From contig JACVVK020000141.1 in NCBI GenBank assembly GCA_018292915.2, positions 1-64,000 on the forward strand: a stretch of 64,000 nucleotides of DNA. Direction: 5' to 3'. Position numbers and translations under genes: made by a program. Positions 53,713 to 63,647 of the stretch are shown here, piece by piece. The stretch's first letter is position 1. Each line of letters begins with the position of its first letter. The notes beneath the pieces are model-generated. The model was not told the DNA's origin. It saw only the letters and a list, made by a program, of their open reading frames with translations, and searched no databases. Source of the DNA: Batillaria attramentaria. Taxonomy: Eukaryota > Mollusca > Gastropoda > Batillariidae.

Positions 53713-54272
53713 GTGATCTTTCCACTAAACCATACTCCTTATAATCCTTTCACTAGCATATGTAACTCTTTAGGGTCTGGGCACATAACTTCTGTGCTTA
53801 GCTTGCACCCTTCCTTTTGATTTTTTTCCCCACCCCCTACTGACCTTGCAGAACATCCTGCAACCTTTGTGTGACAGCAATGTTCCCTGGTAAAACTCAG
53901 CTCACTCTACTTATTTTAAAAGAGCTGCATCATTGTTTTGTCATCACCGTGAGATCAAGGGTGCATTCATGCAGAGCCCCTTCGCTACCATTCAGTAGCT
54001 AGCAGAGGCTTTATAGTCTCTTTACTGTGGGGCTGTCCCTATAAGCAGGCAGATAGCTCCACTAGCTGAACATAGCCCAGGTCTGTCCTGAGTTTGGACT
54101 GATTGTGTATCAACTTTTCCAAGTAAAGTGCCCAGAATCCTCCCTTCTTTGAAACACACACACACACTCTCTCTCTCACTCTCTCTCTTAATATTAACAA
54201 ATAAGTAAGTTGCTGGTCACAGCAATGTCTAGAGAATTATTATCTTGTACTTTTGTAGTCGCTTGCCACTGT

Positions 54273-57200
54273 ACTTACTTACTTACTTAAGCCCTTGGCT
54301 CCACGTGGAGCATAGGCCATCGACAACCCTTCGCCATCGCACTCTGTTCTGGGCTAGTCTTGCCACTCCAGTCCAGTTGGTCCCCTGCTTACATAGCTCT
54401 GCCTCAGTGTCCCGCCTCCAGCTGTTGCGAGGCCGGCCTCTCTTCCTTTTCCCCTGCGGGTTCCATGTCAGGGCTTGGCGTGTGGTGCTGGATGCTGGCT
54501 TCCTGAGGGTGTGTCCAATCCAGCCCCACTTCCTCCGCAGGATCTGCTTGGCCACTGGTTCCTGCCCCGCTCGCTCCCACAGCTCTTCATTCCGGATCTT
54601 CTCTGGCCATCGGATGTTGAAGATGCGCCTCAGACAGGTGTTGAGAAATGTCTGGATCTTCTGCTGCATCGTCTTCGTTGTCCTCCATGTTTCGCATCCG
54701 TAGAGCAGAACTGACTTCACGTTGGAGTTGAAGATGCGAAGTTTGGTTCTTATGCTGACAACTTTGGATGCCCAGACGTTCTTCAGCATGACCATTGCTG
54801 CCCTTGCCTTGCCGATTCTGGCTGTGACGTCTCGGTCTGTGCCTCCCTGTCCATCAACCACACTCCCCAGGTAGACAAAAGACTCCACCTCCCTGATGGG
54901 CTCTCCACCGACTGTGACTGGTGTGTTGGCAGTGGTGTTGATCTTCATCAGCTCGGTTTTCTTCCTGTAGATCTTGAGCCCTGTTCCGGCTGATGTGGCT
55001 TCCAGGCACGTAGTCTTGTCCTGCATCTGGCTGTGGCTGTGAGACAGGAGCGCCAGGTCGTCCGCGAAGTCGAGGTCATCCAGCTGCGTCCAGAGTGTCC
55101 ACTGTATCCCGTTTTTCCTGCCTGCTGTAGTGGTCTTCATGATCCAGTTGATGACCAGGAGGAAGAGAAACGGGGACAACAGGCATCCCTGGCGGACTCC
55201 GGTCTTCACCTCGAAGCTTTCTGACAACTGGCCAGCATGGGCAATCCTGCAGCTCATGTCTTGGTAGGTGCACTGGATCAGGGAGATGATCTTCCCAGGA
55301 ACTCCATAGTGCCTTAGCAGCTTCCACAGTGCCTCTCTGTCTACGCTGTCGAAAGCCTTCTCATAGTCTATGAAGTTGATGTAGAGGGGGGAGTTCCACT
55401 CCAGCGACTGCTCCACAATGATGCGTAGGCTGGCAATCTGGTCAGCGCAGGACCTGTTCCTGCGAAAGCCCGCCTGCTGGTCTCGGAGCATGGGGTCGAC
55501 TGCCTCTCTCATCCTCTCCAGTAGAATTCTGTTGAGAACCTTGCCTGGCACTGACAGGAGCATGATCCCTCGGTAGTTGCTGCAGTCCCTGAGGTCCCCT
55601 TTCTTTGGCAGCTTGATGACGATCCCTTCTTTCCACTGGGCTGGCACCTCTTCCTTCTCCCAGATCTTGCTGAATAGGCTGTGCAGCATGTTGACGGCTG
55701 TCTCTGTGTCTGCTTTGATGGCTTCTGCTGGTATCTCGTCCGGCCCTGCAGCTTTCCCATTTCTCAGTGTCATGATGGCTTTCCTGATCTCTGCCTTAGA
55801 GGGCTTGTCGCAGTTGATGGGTAGTTCTGTCTCTGCTGGTGGGATGTCTGGTGGTGATTCAGGGATGGGGCGATTTAACAGCTCCCTGAAGTGTTCTGCC
55901 CATCGTTTCAGCTGTTCTTCAGTTGTTGTCAGTGGGTGCCCGTTCTTGTCCGTCACTGGTTTGTCTGTCTGCTGAAATTTGCCCGCGAGCTTCTTGGTCA
56001 CCTGGTACAGGTCTTTTAGATTCCCTTGTCGGGCTGCTTCCTCTGCTTGACTGGCCAGGTTGTCGATGTAGTCCCTCTTGTCCTTCCTGGTGCTCCTCTT
56101 CACTTCTCTGTCAGCTGCTGTGTATTCCTCTTGTGCCTTTGCCTTAGCTCTTCTTGTTCGGCTCGTGTTCAGTGCAGTTTTCTTCTCTTTCCTAACTTCC
56201 AGCTTCTGGATGGTATCAGCAGAGATCCATTTCTTATGTTGGGTCTTTCTCTTGCCAAGGACCTCTTCGCATGTGTCGTGCCAGAGTTTCTTGCTGTGTT
56301 CCCACTGTGTCTCGATGTCCATTTCACTGTCTTCTATCAGGTCTTGCAGTGGCTGGAACCTGTTGGAAAGGCTGATCCGGAATGCTGCTTGTGTGTCTGT
56401 GTTCCTGAGTAGTCCAACGTTGTACCTGGTCCGTGTGTTGTTGGCGTTGGTGTGCCTCTTAAGCCGAAGTCTCAATGTTGTTGCAAGAAGGTGGTGGTCT
56501 GATGATACATCGGCACCCCTCATCACGCGCACATCCCGCCACGATCTCCTGAACTTCCGGCTGATGCAGATGTGATCAATCTGGTTCTCCGTGACATGGT
56601 CCGGTGATCTCCATGTGGCCTTGTGGATGCGCTTGTGTGGAAAGATGCTGCCTCCTATCACTAGCTGGTTCAGGGCACAGAAGTCTGCAAAGCGCTCACC
56701 ATTTTCGTTCATCTGTCCCAGTCCGTGTGTTCCCATGGTGTCCTCGTAGCCTGTGTTGTCTGATCCAATCTTGGCGTTGAAGTCTCCCATCAGCATAGTC
56801 ATGTTCTTGGCTCCTCCTCTATCTATCACTGTCTGCAGTTGTTGGTAGAAGTCATCTTTTTTCTCCTCTTCCGCATCATTGGTGGGAGCGTAGCACTGGA
56901 TGATGTTCAGCTTGATGTCTTTTTTCTTGGTGATGAATTTGGCTGTAATGATGCGGGAGTTGACAGGTTCCCAGCCGATGAGTGCCCGCTGTGCCTCCGG
57001 TGCCAGCATCAGGGCCACGCCCTCAGTGTGGGGGGCTCCATCCTCTGTGTGTCCAGAGTACAGCAATTGCTCTCCCGATGAAAATCTCAGCTGTCCTGTC
57101 TGTAGCCACCTTGTCTCACTCAGTCCCAGTACTCCTATCTTGTAGTTCTTCATCTCTCTTGCTACTTGTATGGTCCTTCCTACTTCATACATTGTCCTGA

Positions 57201-57575
57201 TGTTCCATGTGGCTACTCTCGTTGTTGTCCTGGGTGTTAGAAGGGGGGTCGGCCTTGCAGCTTCCTTTCGGCTTTCACTGCAATGCGTCATAGGTCTCCG
57301 GGATGGAGACCCTTCCTCGCCCAGGTGAATGTCTCGGTTTGTTGCTGTCGATGCTTCAGTAACTTAGTGTTTTTTACAGGTAGGGCTGTTAACCCTACGC
57401 AAACCCGTTTAGCCTCTTGGAGAGGTGGTCCACATTCGTCTGACCTCTACCCTTTGACCTGTCCAGCTTGGGTGACCCTGCCAGGAGCATGTGCTCCTGC
57501 TGGCATAGTTCTCTGGGTCATTGAGGTACACAAGCCACTACCCCACGACAAGGGGTGGACCATGTAGGGGCTTGA
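54273..57575 (-). mobile_element. Full-length RTE-like LINE with target duplication
   Basis: CACTGT flanks the element (54267-54272, 57576-57581). The 3' end on the minus strand is a short AAGT-type tandem tail (plus ACTTACTTACTTAC at 54273). A 5' UTR of about 280 bp precedes the frame. The host sequence without the insertion is seen at 58304-58330 and 58690-58712. It inserted 13 nt before the exon at 57589. Confidence 0.9.
54283..57291 (-). CDS. RTE-like LINE polyprotein: endonuclease and reverse transcriptase
   Basis: An uninterrupted frame of 1002 codons. The N-terminus is an APE-type endonuclease: TRVATWNIRTMYEVG, GLSETRW, LMGDFNAKIG and SSDHHLL. The reverse transcriptase has YRGIMLLSVPGKVLNRIL, FIDYEKAFDSVDREALWKLL, GVRQGCLLSPFLFLL and the catalytic DFADDLALLSH (about residue 745). 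The C-terminus has RRKWGWIGHTLRK and GKRKRGRPRNSWRRD, typical of RTE-X/BovB-like elements common in marine invertebrates. It nicks target DNA and copies its own RNA into the break. No stop or frame break is seen, so this copy may be recently active. Confidence 0.9.
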   Translation of the reverse strand: MTHCSESRKEAARPTPLLTPRTTTRVATWNIRTMYEVGRTIQVAREMKNYKIGVLGLSETRWLQTGQLRFSSGEQLLYSGHTEDGAPHTEGVALMLAPEAQRALIGWEPVNSRIITAKFITKKKDIKLNIIQCYAPTNDAEEEKKDDFYQQLQTVIDRGGAKNMTMLMGDFNAKIGSDNTGYEDTMGTHGLGQMNENGERFADFCALNQLVIGGSIFPHKRIHKATWRSPDHVTENQIDHICISRKFRRSWRDVRVMRGADVSSDHHLLATTLRLRLKRHTNANNTRTRYNVGLLRNTDTQAAFRISLSNRFQPLQDLIEDSEMDIETQWEHSKKLWHDTCEEVLGKRKTQHKKWISADTIQKLEVRKEKKTALNTSRTRRAKAKAQEEYTAADREVKRSTRKDKRDYIDNLASQAEEAARQGNLKDLYQVTKKLAGKFQQTDKPVTDKNGHPLTTTEEQLKRWAEHFRELLNRPIPESPPDIPPAETELPINCDKPSKAEIRKAIMTLRNGKAAGPDEIPAEAIKADTETAVNMLHSLFSKIWEKEEVPAQWKEGIVIKLPKKGDLRDCSNYRGIMLLSVPGKVLNRILLERMREAVDPMLRDQQAGFRRNRSCADQIASLRIIVEQSLEWNSPLYINFIDYEKAFDSVDREALWKLLRHYGVPGKIISLIQCTYQDMSCRIAHAGQLSESFEVKTGVRQGCLLSPFLFLLVINWIMKTTTAGRKNGIQWTLWTQLDDLDFADDLALLSHSHSQMQDKTTCLEATSAGTGLKIYRKKTELMKINTTANTPVTVGGEPIREVESFVYLGSVVDGQGGTDRDVTARIGKARAAMVMLKNVWASKVVSIRTKLRIFNSNVKSVLLYGCETWRTTKTMQQKIQTFLNTCLRRIFNIRWPEKIRNEELWERAGQEPVAKQILRRKWGWIGHTLRKPASSTTRQALTWNPQGKRKRGRPRNSWRRDTEAELCKQGTNWTGVARLAQNRVRWRRVVDGLCSTWSQGLK

Positions 57576-57588
57576 CACTGTGCCACAG

Positions 57589-57633
57589 AGGAAAGGACCT
57601 GCACCTTCGACTTCAACCACTTCAGCAGATACG
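57589..57633 (+). CDS. Repeat exon X1 (15 codons)
   Basis: Bordered by GTGCCACAG and GTATTT. Encodes RKGPAPSTSTTSADT; phase 0. Its upstream splice region was replaced by the LINE insertion ending at 57575. Confidence 0.5.
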
Positions 57634-57912
57634 GTATTTTGCTGAATTTTCTACACATACTCTATCACACATATGCACACACATGTAATATTACACACAA
57701 TAAAAATTGAATAAATCATTTTCAGTTAAGCCAGTGGATTATTAACTCACTTTATCATCATGCTCGATGATAATTATGTGGACTGTTATCAGATTTCTTG
57801 TTATCAAATGTTTAAATATATTTAAAGGCAGTTTTGGAAAATATGACTTTTTCCCCTGTTCAGAGTATGGTTCAGATTTCCTTATTCTGTTATCATGCAT
57901 CATCACTATCAG

Positions 57913-57999
57913 GCACATGTCGCATGGTTGGGGGAGCCATCCGGTCCTGGGCAGCCACAGGCTGCACTTTCCACGTCTGCAGCACTCAAGGAAAAACCA
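57913..57999 (+). CDS. Repeat exon Y1 (29 codons)
   Basis: Bordered by CTATCAG and GTGAGA, phase 0. Encodes AHVAWLGEPSGPGQPQAALS followed by TSAALKEKP. Paralogous to 59082-59180. Confidence 0.55.
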
Positions 58000-58172
58000 G
58001 TGAGATAAACTGCTTGAAGCTTTACTGTATATTCCCTGTATGTTTAATTATTCACTCACTTAGGCAGAAAAGAAACTGTTACGGAAATGTAGATGTGCTT
58101 GTGTGCATGTTATGCTACGAAAAAACAAAACAAAAACAAAAACCCTCCTTTCTGAAGTGAAATGTTTTGAAA

Positions 58173-58239
<67 letters not shown>

Positions 58240-58326
58240 TCCTATTCCTAAGTGACTAACTGGTTTCAACAAACTCTAGAGGATTTTTATCTTGTATGTT
58301 TGTAGTCAGTTGCTGCTGTGCCACAG

Positions 58327-58371
58327 GTGAAAGGACCTGCACCTTCGACTTCAACCACTTCAGCAGATACG
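58327..58371 (+). CDS. Repeat exon X2 (15 codons)
   Basis: Encodes VKGPAPSTSTTSADT, phase 0, bordered by GTGCCACAG and GTATTT; identical to X3 at the protein level. Confidence 0.5.
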
Positions 58372-58410
58372 GTATTTTGCTAAACTTTCTACACATACGC
58401 TAGCTATCAC

Positions 58411-58488
<78 letters not shown>

Positions 58489-58711
58489 TATGTGGACTGT
58501 AATCAGATTCCCAGTTATGAAGTGAAACCTTTGTTTTGAAACACTCTGTTTCTCTTTCTGTCACACACACACGTACACACACACACACACACACATACAC
58601 ACACACACACACACACACGCATGATCCTATTCCTAAGTGACTAACTGGTTTCAACAAACTATAGAGGATTTTTACCTTGTATGTTTGTAGTCAGTTGCTG
58701 CTGTGCCACAG

Positions 58712-58756
58712 GTAAAAGGACCTGCACCTTCGACTTCAACCACTTCAGCAGATACG
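58712..58756 (+). CDS. Repeat exon X3 (15 codons)
   Basis: Encodes VKGPAPSTSTTSADT. Third copy of the same Ser/Thr-rich exon, in a duplicated block of about 380 bp. Confidence 0.5.
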
Positions 58757-58795
58757 GTATTTTGCTAAACTTTCTACACATGTATACTCTAGCTA

Positions 58796-58865
<70 letters not shown>

Positions 58866-59081
58866 TAATTTACACACAATAAAAATTGAATATATCATTT
58901 TCAGGAAAGCCAGTAGATTATTAACTCACTTTATCATGATGCTCGATGATAATTATGTGGCCTATATCCAGCTGTCAGTTGTAACTTGTATAAGGTAATT
59001 TTGGCAATATATGAGTGTTTTTCCTATGCAAAGAATGGTTCAGATTTCTTCATTCTTGTTATCATGCATTGTCAGTATCAG

Positions 59082-59180
59082 GCACGAAGCCCTTTAGACA
59101 TCACACAGATGGGGGAGCCATCCGTTCCTGCGCAGCCACAGGCTGCACTTTCCATGTCTGCAGCACTCAAGGAAACACAA
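59082..59180 (+). CDS. Repeat exon Y2 (33 codons)
   Basis: Bordered by GTATCAG and GTGAGA, phase 0. Shares the pattern GEPSxPxQPQAALSxSAALK with Y1, preceded by ARSPLDITQM. Confidence 0.55.
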
Positions 59181-59490
59181 GTGAGATAAACTGCTTGAAG
59201 GTTTACTGTATATTCCCTGTACGTCTTAATTTTAACTCGTGCAGGTAGAAAACCACTGCTTAAGAAAGGTACATGCATGTTCTAAAAGCCCAAAGAAGTG
59301 AAGCCTTATTTGGAAAACTAGATATTTCTTCAGTGCACATGAAAGTTGTTCACCTACTATTCTGTCTGATATCATTGTAATTCCTCAAGCACAATTATGT
59401 GTTTCAACTTCCATACATCCTTATGTAGACACATGTCTGTCCTTTCAAGTATTTCAGTAAAGTACTGTTCTTTATGCTCAGATGATGCAG

Positions 59491-59544
59491 TGTCTTCAAC
59501 AAACAGTGACCAGCACAGATTCTTCCACCATTTCTGGGGCTGTG
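59491..59544 (+). CDS. Possible further exon of the same gene
   Basis: 54 nt, phase 0, bordered by GATGATGCAG and GTAAGA. Encodes CLQQTVTSTDSSTISGAV. No later exon of this gene was found before the next start at 59915. Confidence 0.4.
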
Positions 59545-59795
59545 GTAAGAATCACCATTGCAACATTGAGACGTTTCCTGTGCAGCCTAATGACATGTAC
59601 TGTGTACATTTAAAGACCAACCTGGGTGGTATATTTTTTATGCAGATATCGGTAGATATAGGCAATTTGAACCCTCACTGTAAATTCCAGATTCCTAAAC
59701 CAAACCGTTTATGAGTTATTTGGCGGTAAAGTTCGAGTTTTACACCTGTAATCAACAAGCACCGCAAAGCCTCGCTAACACGCGAGAACAACGTG

Positions 59796-59803
59796 TGACG
59801 TCA
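59796..59803. promoter_or_regulatory. CRE site TGACGTCA
   Basis: Perfect cAMP-response-element palindrome 112 bp upstream of the P2X7-like start codon, in a GC-richer stretch that probably is its promoter. Confidence 0.5.
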
Positions 59804-59914
59804 GTTTGGCGGCTTCCGGCAATCGCGCTGACTCTAGTCGTGCCTCAGGCTAAAAGCACGCGCAGAGAAAGCATTGCTTGTTGAGAGGAAAACTGACACA
59901 AAGTTGTTTTATTC

Positions 59915-61064
59915 ATGGCGTCTGACGATAACTATTCGTCCGATGAGCTTCATCTGTCATGCTCATCAAGCAGTTTTGAAGAGGAAACCGAGCCTGTGCT
60001 TCGAGCGGCTGTGATTGCGCCCTACATGTACGAACCGTCCGAGTCGGAAAGTTCGGACACTGATCCATGCGGCGAACAAAGTGCGGCAGACAGTACGAAT
60101 GAAGAAAGACTTCACACCACTGCATGGTAAGCATCATCACTTTCGTTCACAGTTGCATCGACACTTACTGTTGTTCTGTTTGATACCAAAGTCTCTATCA
60201 CGACTCTTCGGCACCTTTCTCAACGCGTGTCCCGTGTGCAGTGGTATGTTCAATGCCATGACTGAGATGTTTAACACATCTGTGTATGTGTGCTCGTTTT
60301 CAGGTGCACCTGTTCAAACTGTGGGCTAATGCCAACAGCTAAAGAAAGTGTGTGCTGCAGGGAAATCCCCCACATGAAGGACAGAATGACAGGCCTGGGT
60401 AATCCTGATGCGGCATCATGCATTTGTCATCATCCAGGATTCAAAACAGTCTGCCTGGATGTTGGGTGCTGGACACTGCCTATTACCAGTACAGGCAACA
60501 ATACAAGGAAACTATTACTGATGTAAACAAGTGAGTTGTACTCATCCACGTATAGATCTAGATCTATACGTCTGTGGTTGTGCTTCATGTAAATCACTGG
60601 CATAGGAACTTTCAGGGGGGGGGGGGGGGGGTTAATGTTCGCCTCCCCCATCTTAGACTGAGAATTTTAACCACCCCCACCCTGGGCAAAATTTAATATG
60701 TTCCTACGTCACTGTATATCACACTCAGTCAATCAAACCCAAAGCCAACACCCGTATGGAAATTATGAACATAACTGAGTTTATTTGGTGTTTCATTTGT
60801 TTCAGCAACTAATGCCATACAGAGTACTTTAAAATGACAATTTCATCAAACTACATGTACAAAGAAAATATATAACTTCTCTTTTCCCTGTTCATACAGC
60901 CGTTACAGATACACTGCATACAGGCAACTGGTGCGGTTTGTGTGGGGCTACCTTGGGAAAGACATCAGGGTTACACTCCCATCATGTGCTGTGACTGCAT
61001 CAGAAAGAGATTCCCCAGTGCAGATGGTACCTACACAGGCTACCTGGAACCTGAGGTGAAATAG
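59915..61064 (+). pseudogene. P2X7 intracellular-domain-like gene, three exons, two frame breaks
   Basis: Exons 59915-60126 (70 codons + 2), 60304-60530 and 60900-61064, with GTAAGC, GTGAGT and consensus acceptors. Exon 1 encodes an acidic Ser-rich tail (MASDDNYSSDELHLS, PYMYEPSESESSD). Exon 2 begins WCTCSNCGLMPTAKESVCCR and continues CICHHPGFKTVCL, the Cys/His pattern of the zinc-binding intracellular ballast of P2X7 receptors, a domain that occurs alone in many invertebrate proteins. One base is missing near 60462, where the frame moves to WVLDTAYYQYRQQY. Another is missing near 60993, where it moves to IRKRFPSADGTYTGYLEPE. Exon 3 contains YRQLVRFVWGYLGKDIRVTL. The domain would bind zinc and probably guanine nucleotide by analogy to P2X7. 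Either a young pseudogene or two assembly errors. Confidence 0.75.
60548..60579. repeat. Collapsed hairpin of the 7269-7604 MITE family
   Basis: The palindrome around ACGTATAGATCTAGATC ends in CTATACGTCTGTGG. It equals two MITE termini (CCACAGACGTA...) joined tail to tail. A shorter relative is at 28066-28092. Confidence 0.55.
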
Positions 61065-61734
61065 GTATGGCTGTCATTTATGGTGTGTGTGTGTGTGTGT
61101 GTGTGTGTACATACACATTTGCATGTATTATGAAGGCCTAAGCACTGTCAATCATACCACAAATACCAAGTACATGTAACATTCAAAACAAATGTTGCTA
61201 CACTGTTTTATCATCAAACGCCCTTGTCTAACTATTACACTGATTTCCTGATGTACTATTTTCCTCTCAAAATTATCTTTAAAAATAGTGCACTAGCTTT
61301 CAGGCTTTTGTATTGTCGGAAATGGTACATCTTTTCTGTTGACTGATAATAATCTCCAAAACATTGAGTGGCTTGAACAAGAATAATTAAGAAGTGAGGT
61401 GATCCATTCTGTGCACTAGTACCGCATGAATGCTCCGATATACTTGCCGACAGCCTAATCAGAACCTAATTTCAAGTTTGAAAGCAAAACAGGCCCATTT
61501 CACTGTGAATGACAATGCTGCAGATCCACTGTTCAAAGCTTCACTCAGTTGAACAAAGTAACTGGCAACTGCTAAGACAGTCATGTTGCATTGTGACTGG
61601 GAGGTTTTCCAACAGGGAGGTGTATGAGTTCCTGAAGATATTTAGCCACAAAGTTAGAATTTTTTTTTATAGTGCTCTCACAATCATTATGTGTATAAAA
61701 AAATTTCAAGAACTTGTATGCACTGCCTGTGCAG

Positions 61735-61962
61735 GTGTCAGCTAGTGTGCAAATTGCTCTCCCATGCCAACTGCAAAAGAAAGCCGGTGCTGCACGGGTG
61801 GAAATTTCACAGATGAGTGCAGTCATGTCTGCAGAGGGGGTGGAATGCACATGTCAGCATCCGGGGTTTGATGCTGTATGCCTGAACATTTGGATGCTAA
61901 ATGTGGCATACTACAGGTATCACCAACATTACAAGGAAGAGATAACAGACATTGATCAACAA
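61735..61962 (+). pseudogene. Second P2X7 intracellular-domain exon, frame-broken
   Basis: Paralogue of 60304-60530, bordered by CCTGTGCAG and GTAAGT. MPTAKESRCCTGG and ECTCQHPGFDAVCLNIWMLN with AYYRYHQHYKEEITD are all visible but lie in different frames. The final exon expected downstream is not seen; a gag remnant starts near 62110. Confidence 0.7.
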
Positions 61963-62109
61963 GTAAGTAAAACTTCCATGACTGTTTCTTTTTCATTCTG
62001 TTTAAAATGGAAGATAATGAACATACGTGCTCACACTCCGTCAACCCCAAACTATCAAAACATTCCATAATATTTACACTCAGCTTCCTTACAGTTCCCC
62101 CTCCCCGGG

Positions 62110-63310
62110 AGAAAAAAAAAATTCTTGTCCCAGGAATCTCAGGGAAACCCCTTCCCCCTGCAAATCCTCCTCTTCTGTGAGGTGGAATATACTGGTTTTT
62201 CTTCTGTTCAACATTCTGTGTTACTGTTGCAGCGTTTCCCACCAACGTTTTGTCTGACGGTTTTGCTAAGTTTTTGCCAGGGTGAGCAAGACGAAAACTT
62301 TCTGCCTGTTCTAGAATCTCTTTAGAGGTCGTTAGCTTTCTCTCACGCAAAAAAACAGCAAGTTCTTTTGATACTGAGGCCAGAATTTGTTCAGACACGA
62401 TGAGATCCGTCAGTGCATCAAATGTTCTTCCTATGCCCGTGAGCTGTACCCATCGTTCAAACAAATGAAATATCCTAATGCCATACGCCTGGAAACTCTC
62501 ATCGGGTTCGGGTTTACAAGACCTGAATCTGTCATTGAACCGTTCAGCAGTGCATGAAAACTTAGTCAGCAAACATTTCTTCAGAATGTCGTATAATAAT
62601 AATAATAATAATGAAGATTGTATAGGCGTTTTACCCAATTTCATGAATCGGCTCGAAGCGCCGCGAACTGAACCCAAGACGCACGCTCACGTGAATCACA
62701 CGCATTCTCTCACACACTGGACATAAACACATTACAATCACGTGGTGCGAAGGGTCAGCTCAGCTATTTAAATTTCGGGATTTAGAATTGCATTTATTTT
62801 TCAAATTTGGTGGGCTTAACATTTCCAAAGCAGAGGGGGAGGAAGCCGGAGTACCCGGAGAGAACCCCCGACGATCGGCCCGAATGAACGTGGACCACTT
62901 GCACATAAGCTATGGTATAGACTAAGAGCCTGTCCCTCCAAAACATTGGACAGAAATATCACCCACTTGTCCTCAGGCCAGTTTGATGCAGTAGCATGAG
63001 CTTCAAATCGAAACAAAAAAGCATCAATGCTATCCACTTTCTCTTTAAAAGTAGGCAGTTTGGGAAAGTTTGATGGTTTAGTAGCATTTCTGTTTCCGCT
63101 ACCACTCTCAGTAGTTACAATCTGATCATGTTTACTCACTTCAAGTTTTTTCTCTTTCTAGTGCTATCCTATAGTTCTAGGTCTGCTTCTCTTTGCAGTT
63201 TTCTGTCTTCTGCCTGTAATCTTCTATCTTCTGCCTCTCTTTGTAACCGTTTTTCTTCTAGCTCGAGTCTATCTTTTTCTCGAGCTCTGGCTCTGTCATC
63301 TCTTTGCTGA
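62110..63310 (-). pseudogene. Gypsy-type gag gene, interrupted and frame-broken
   Basis: On the minus strand: a charged coiled coil (63310-63160; EEKRLQREAEDRRLQAEDRK) broken by TAG and a frame change; then LPKLPTFKEKVDSIDAF-like text (FPKLPTFKEKVDSIDAFLFR) and EGQALSLYHSLCASG up to about 62890; an insertion; then YDILKKCLLTKFSCTAERFN, SCKPEPDESFQAYG and YIPPHRRGG down to about 62110. Order and motifs fit capsid-type gag of Ty3/gypsy elements. No pol follows in the window. Confidence 0.75.
62591..62890 (-). mobile_element. Insertion of about 300 bp with (ATT)n tail in gag
   Basis: Begins on the plus strand with (TAA)n, then GTATAGGCG and GGCTCGAAGCGCCGCG. It ends with GGGAGGAAGCCGGAGTACCC and GGCCCGAATG before gag text resumes in the same frame. 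On the minus strand it is a short retroposon with a (TTA)n tail, related at its tail to 32690-32790. Confidence 0.65.
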
Positions 63311-63319
63311 CAATTGTCT

Positions 63320-63555
63320 TGTAGTGTGTGTTATCTGGCTAGTGTACGGGAGGTAACCACTGTTGTTTGGGATGTTTATGCTTGACGGGTGGTTTGCCCT
63401 TGTCACTACTTCCTGTGGCACGAAACATGGCTGAATACACTCAGAGACTGAGATGCTCGAGTTTGTCATTATTATTTGATTGTCAGTCAGCGTCAGTCCA
63501 CTCCCATCTTGACAAGGATGTCTGTTGTAGTTTGCAAGCACAGCAAGACATTACA
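63320..63555 (+). repeat. 5' LTR of a second gypsy element
   Basis: Starts TGTAGTGTGTG and ends CATTACA (inverted ends TGTARTG), directly followed by a primer-binding site. The left border abuts the minus-strand gag relic, which it probably interrupted. Confidence 0.65.
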
Positions 63556-63569
63556 TGGTGTCAGAAGTG
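63556..63569 (+). other. Primer-binding site, complementary to tRNA-Leu
   Basis: TGGTGTCAGAAGTG is complementary to the 3' end of animal tRNA-Leu (…CACTTCTGACA plus CCA), at the exact place expected after the LTR. This primes minus-strand DNA synthesis. Confidence 0.75.
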
Positions 63570-63647
63570 TTAACGGTTGATTCGTCAAGCCAAGAATAGT
63601 GACTTTGCTGCCTCCAAGTGAGTAGAATATTCTAGAACATTCCCATC

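Larger units (their letters stand above)
58163..58861 (+). repeat. (CT)n/(CA)n microsatellite cluster
   Basis: Long CT and CA runs at 58163-58237, 58405-58486, 58562-58618 and 58797-58861 separate the duplicated X exons. They recur at the same place relative to each X exon, so they were duplicated with them. Confidence 0.9.

Noticed and set aside
53852..53889. Exon NILQPLCDSNVP after CCTTGCAG
   Set aside because: The donor TG|GTAAAA leaves phase 2, which does not fit the phase-0 exons that follow; too short to judge.
54245..54703. Plus-strand frames across the LINE (also at 55577-56575)
   Set aside because: Antisense shadows of an intact 1002-codon LINE frame.
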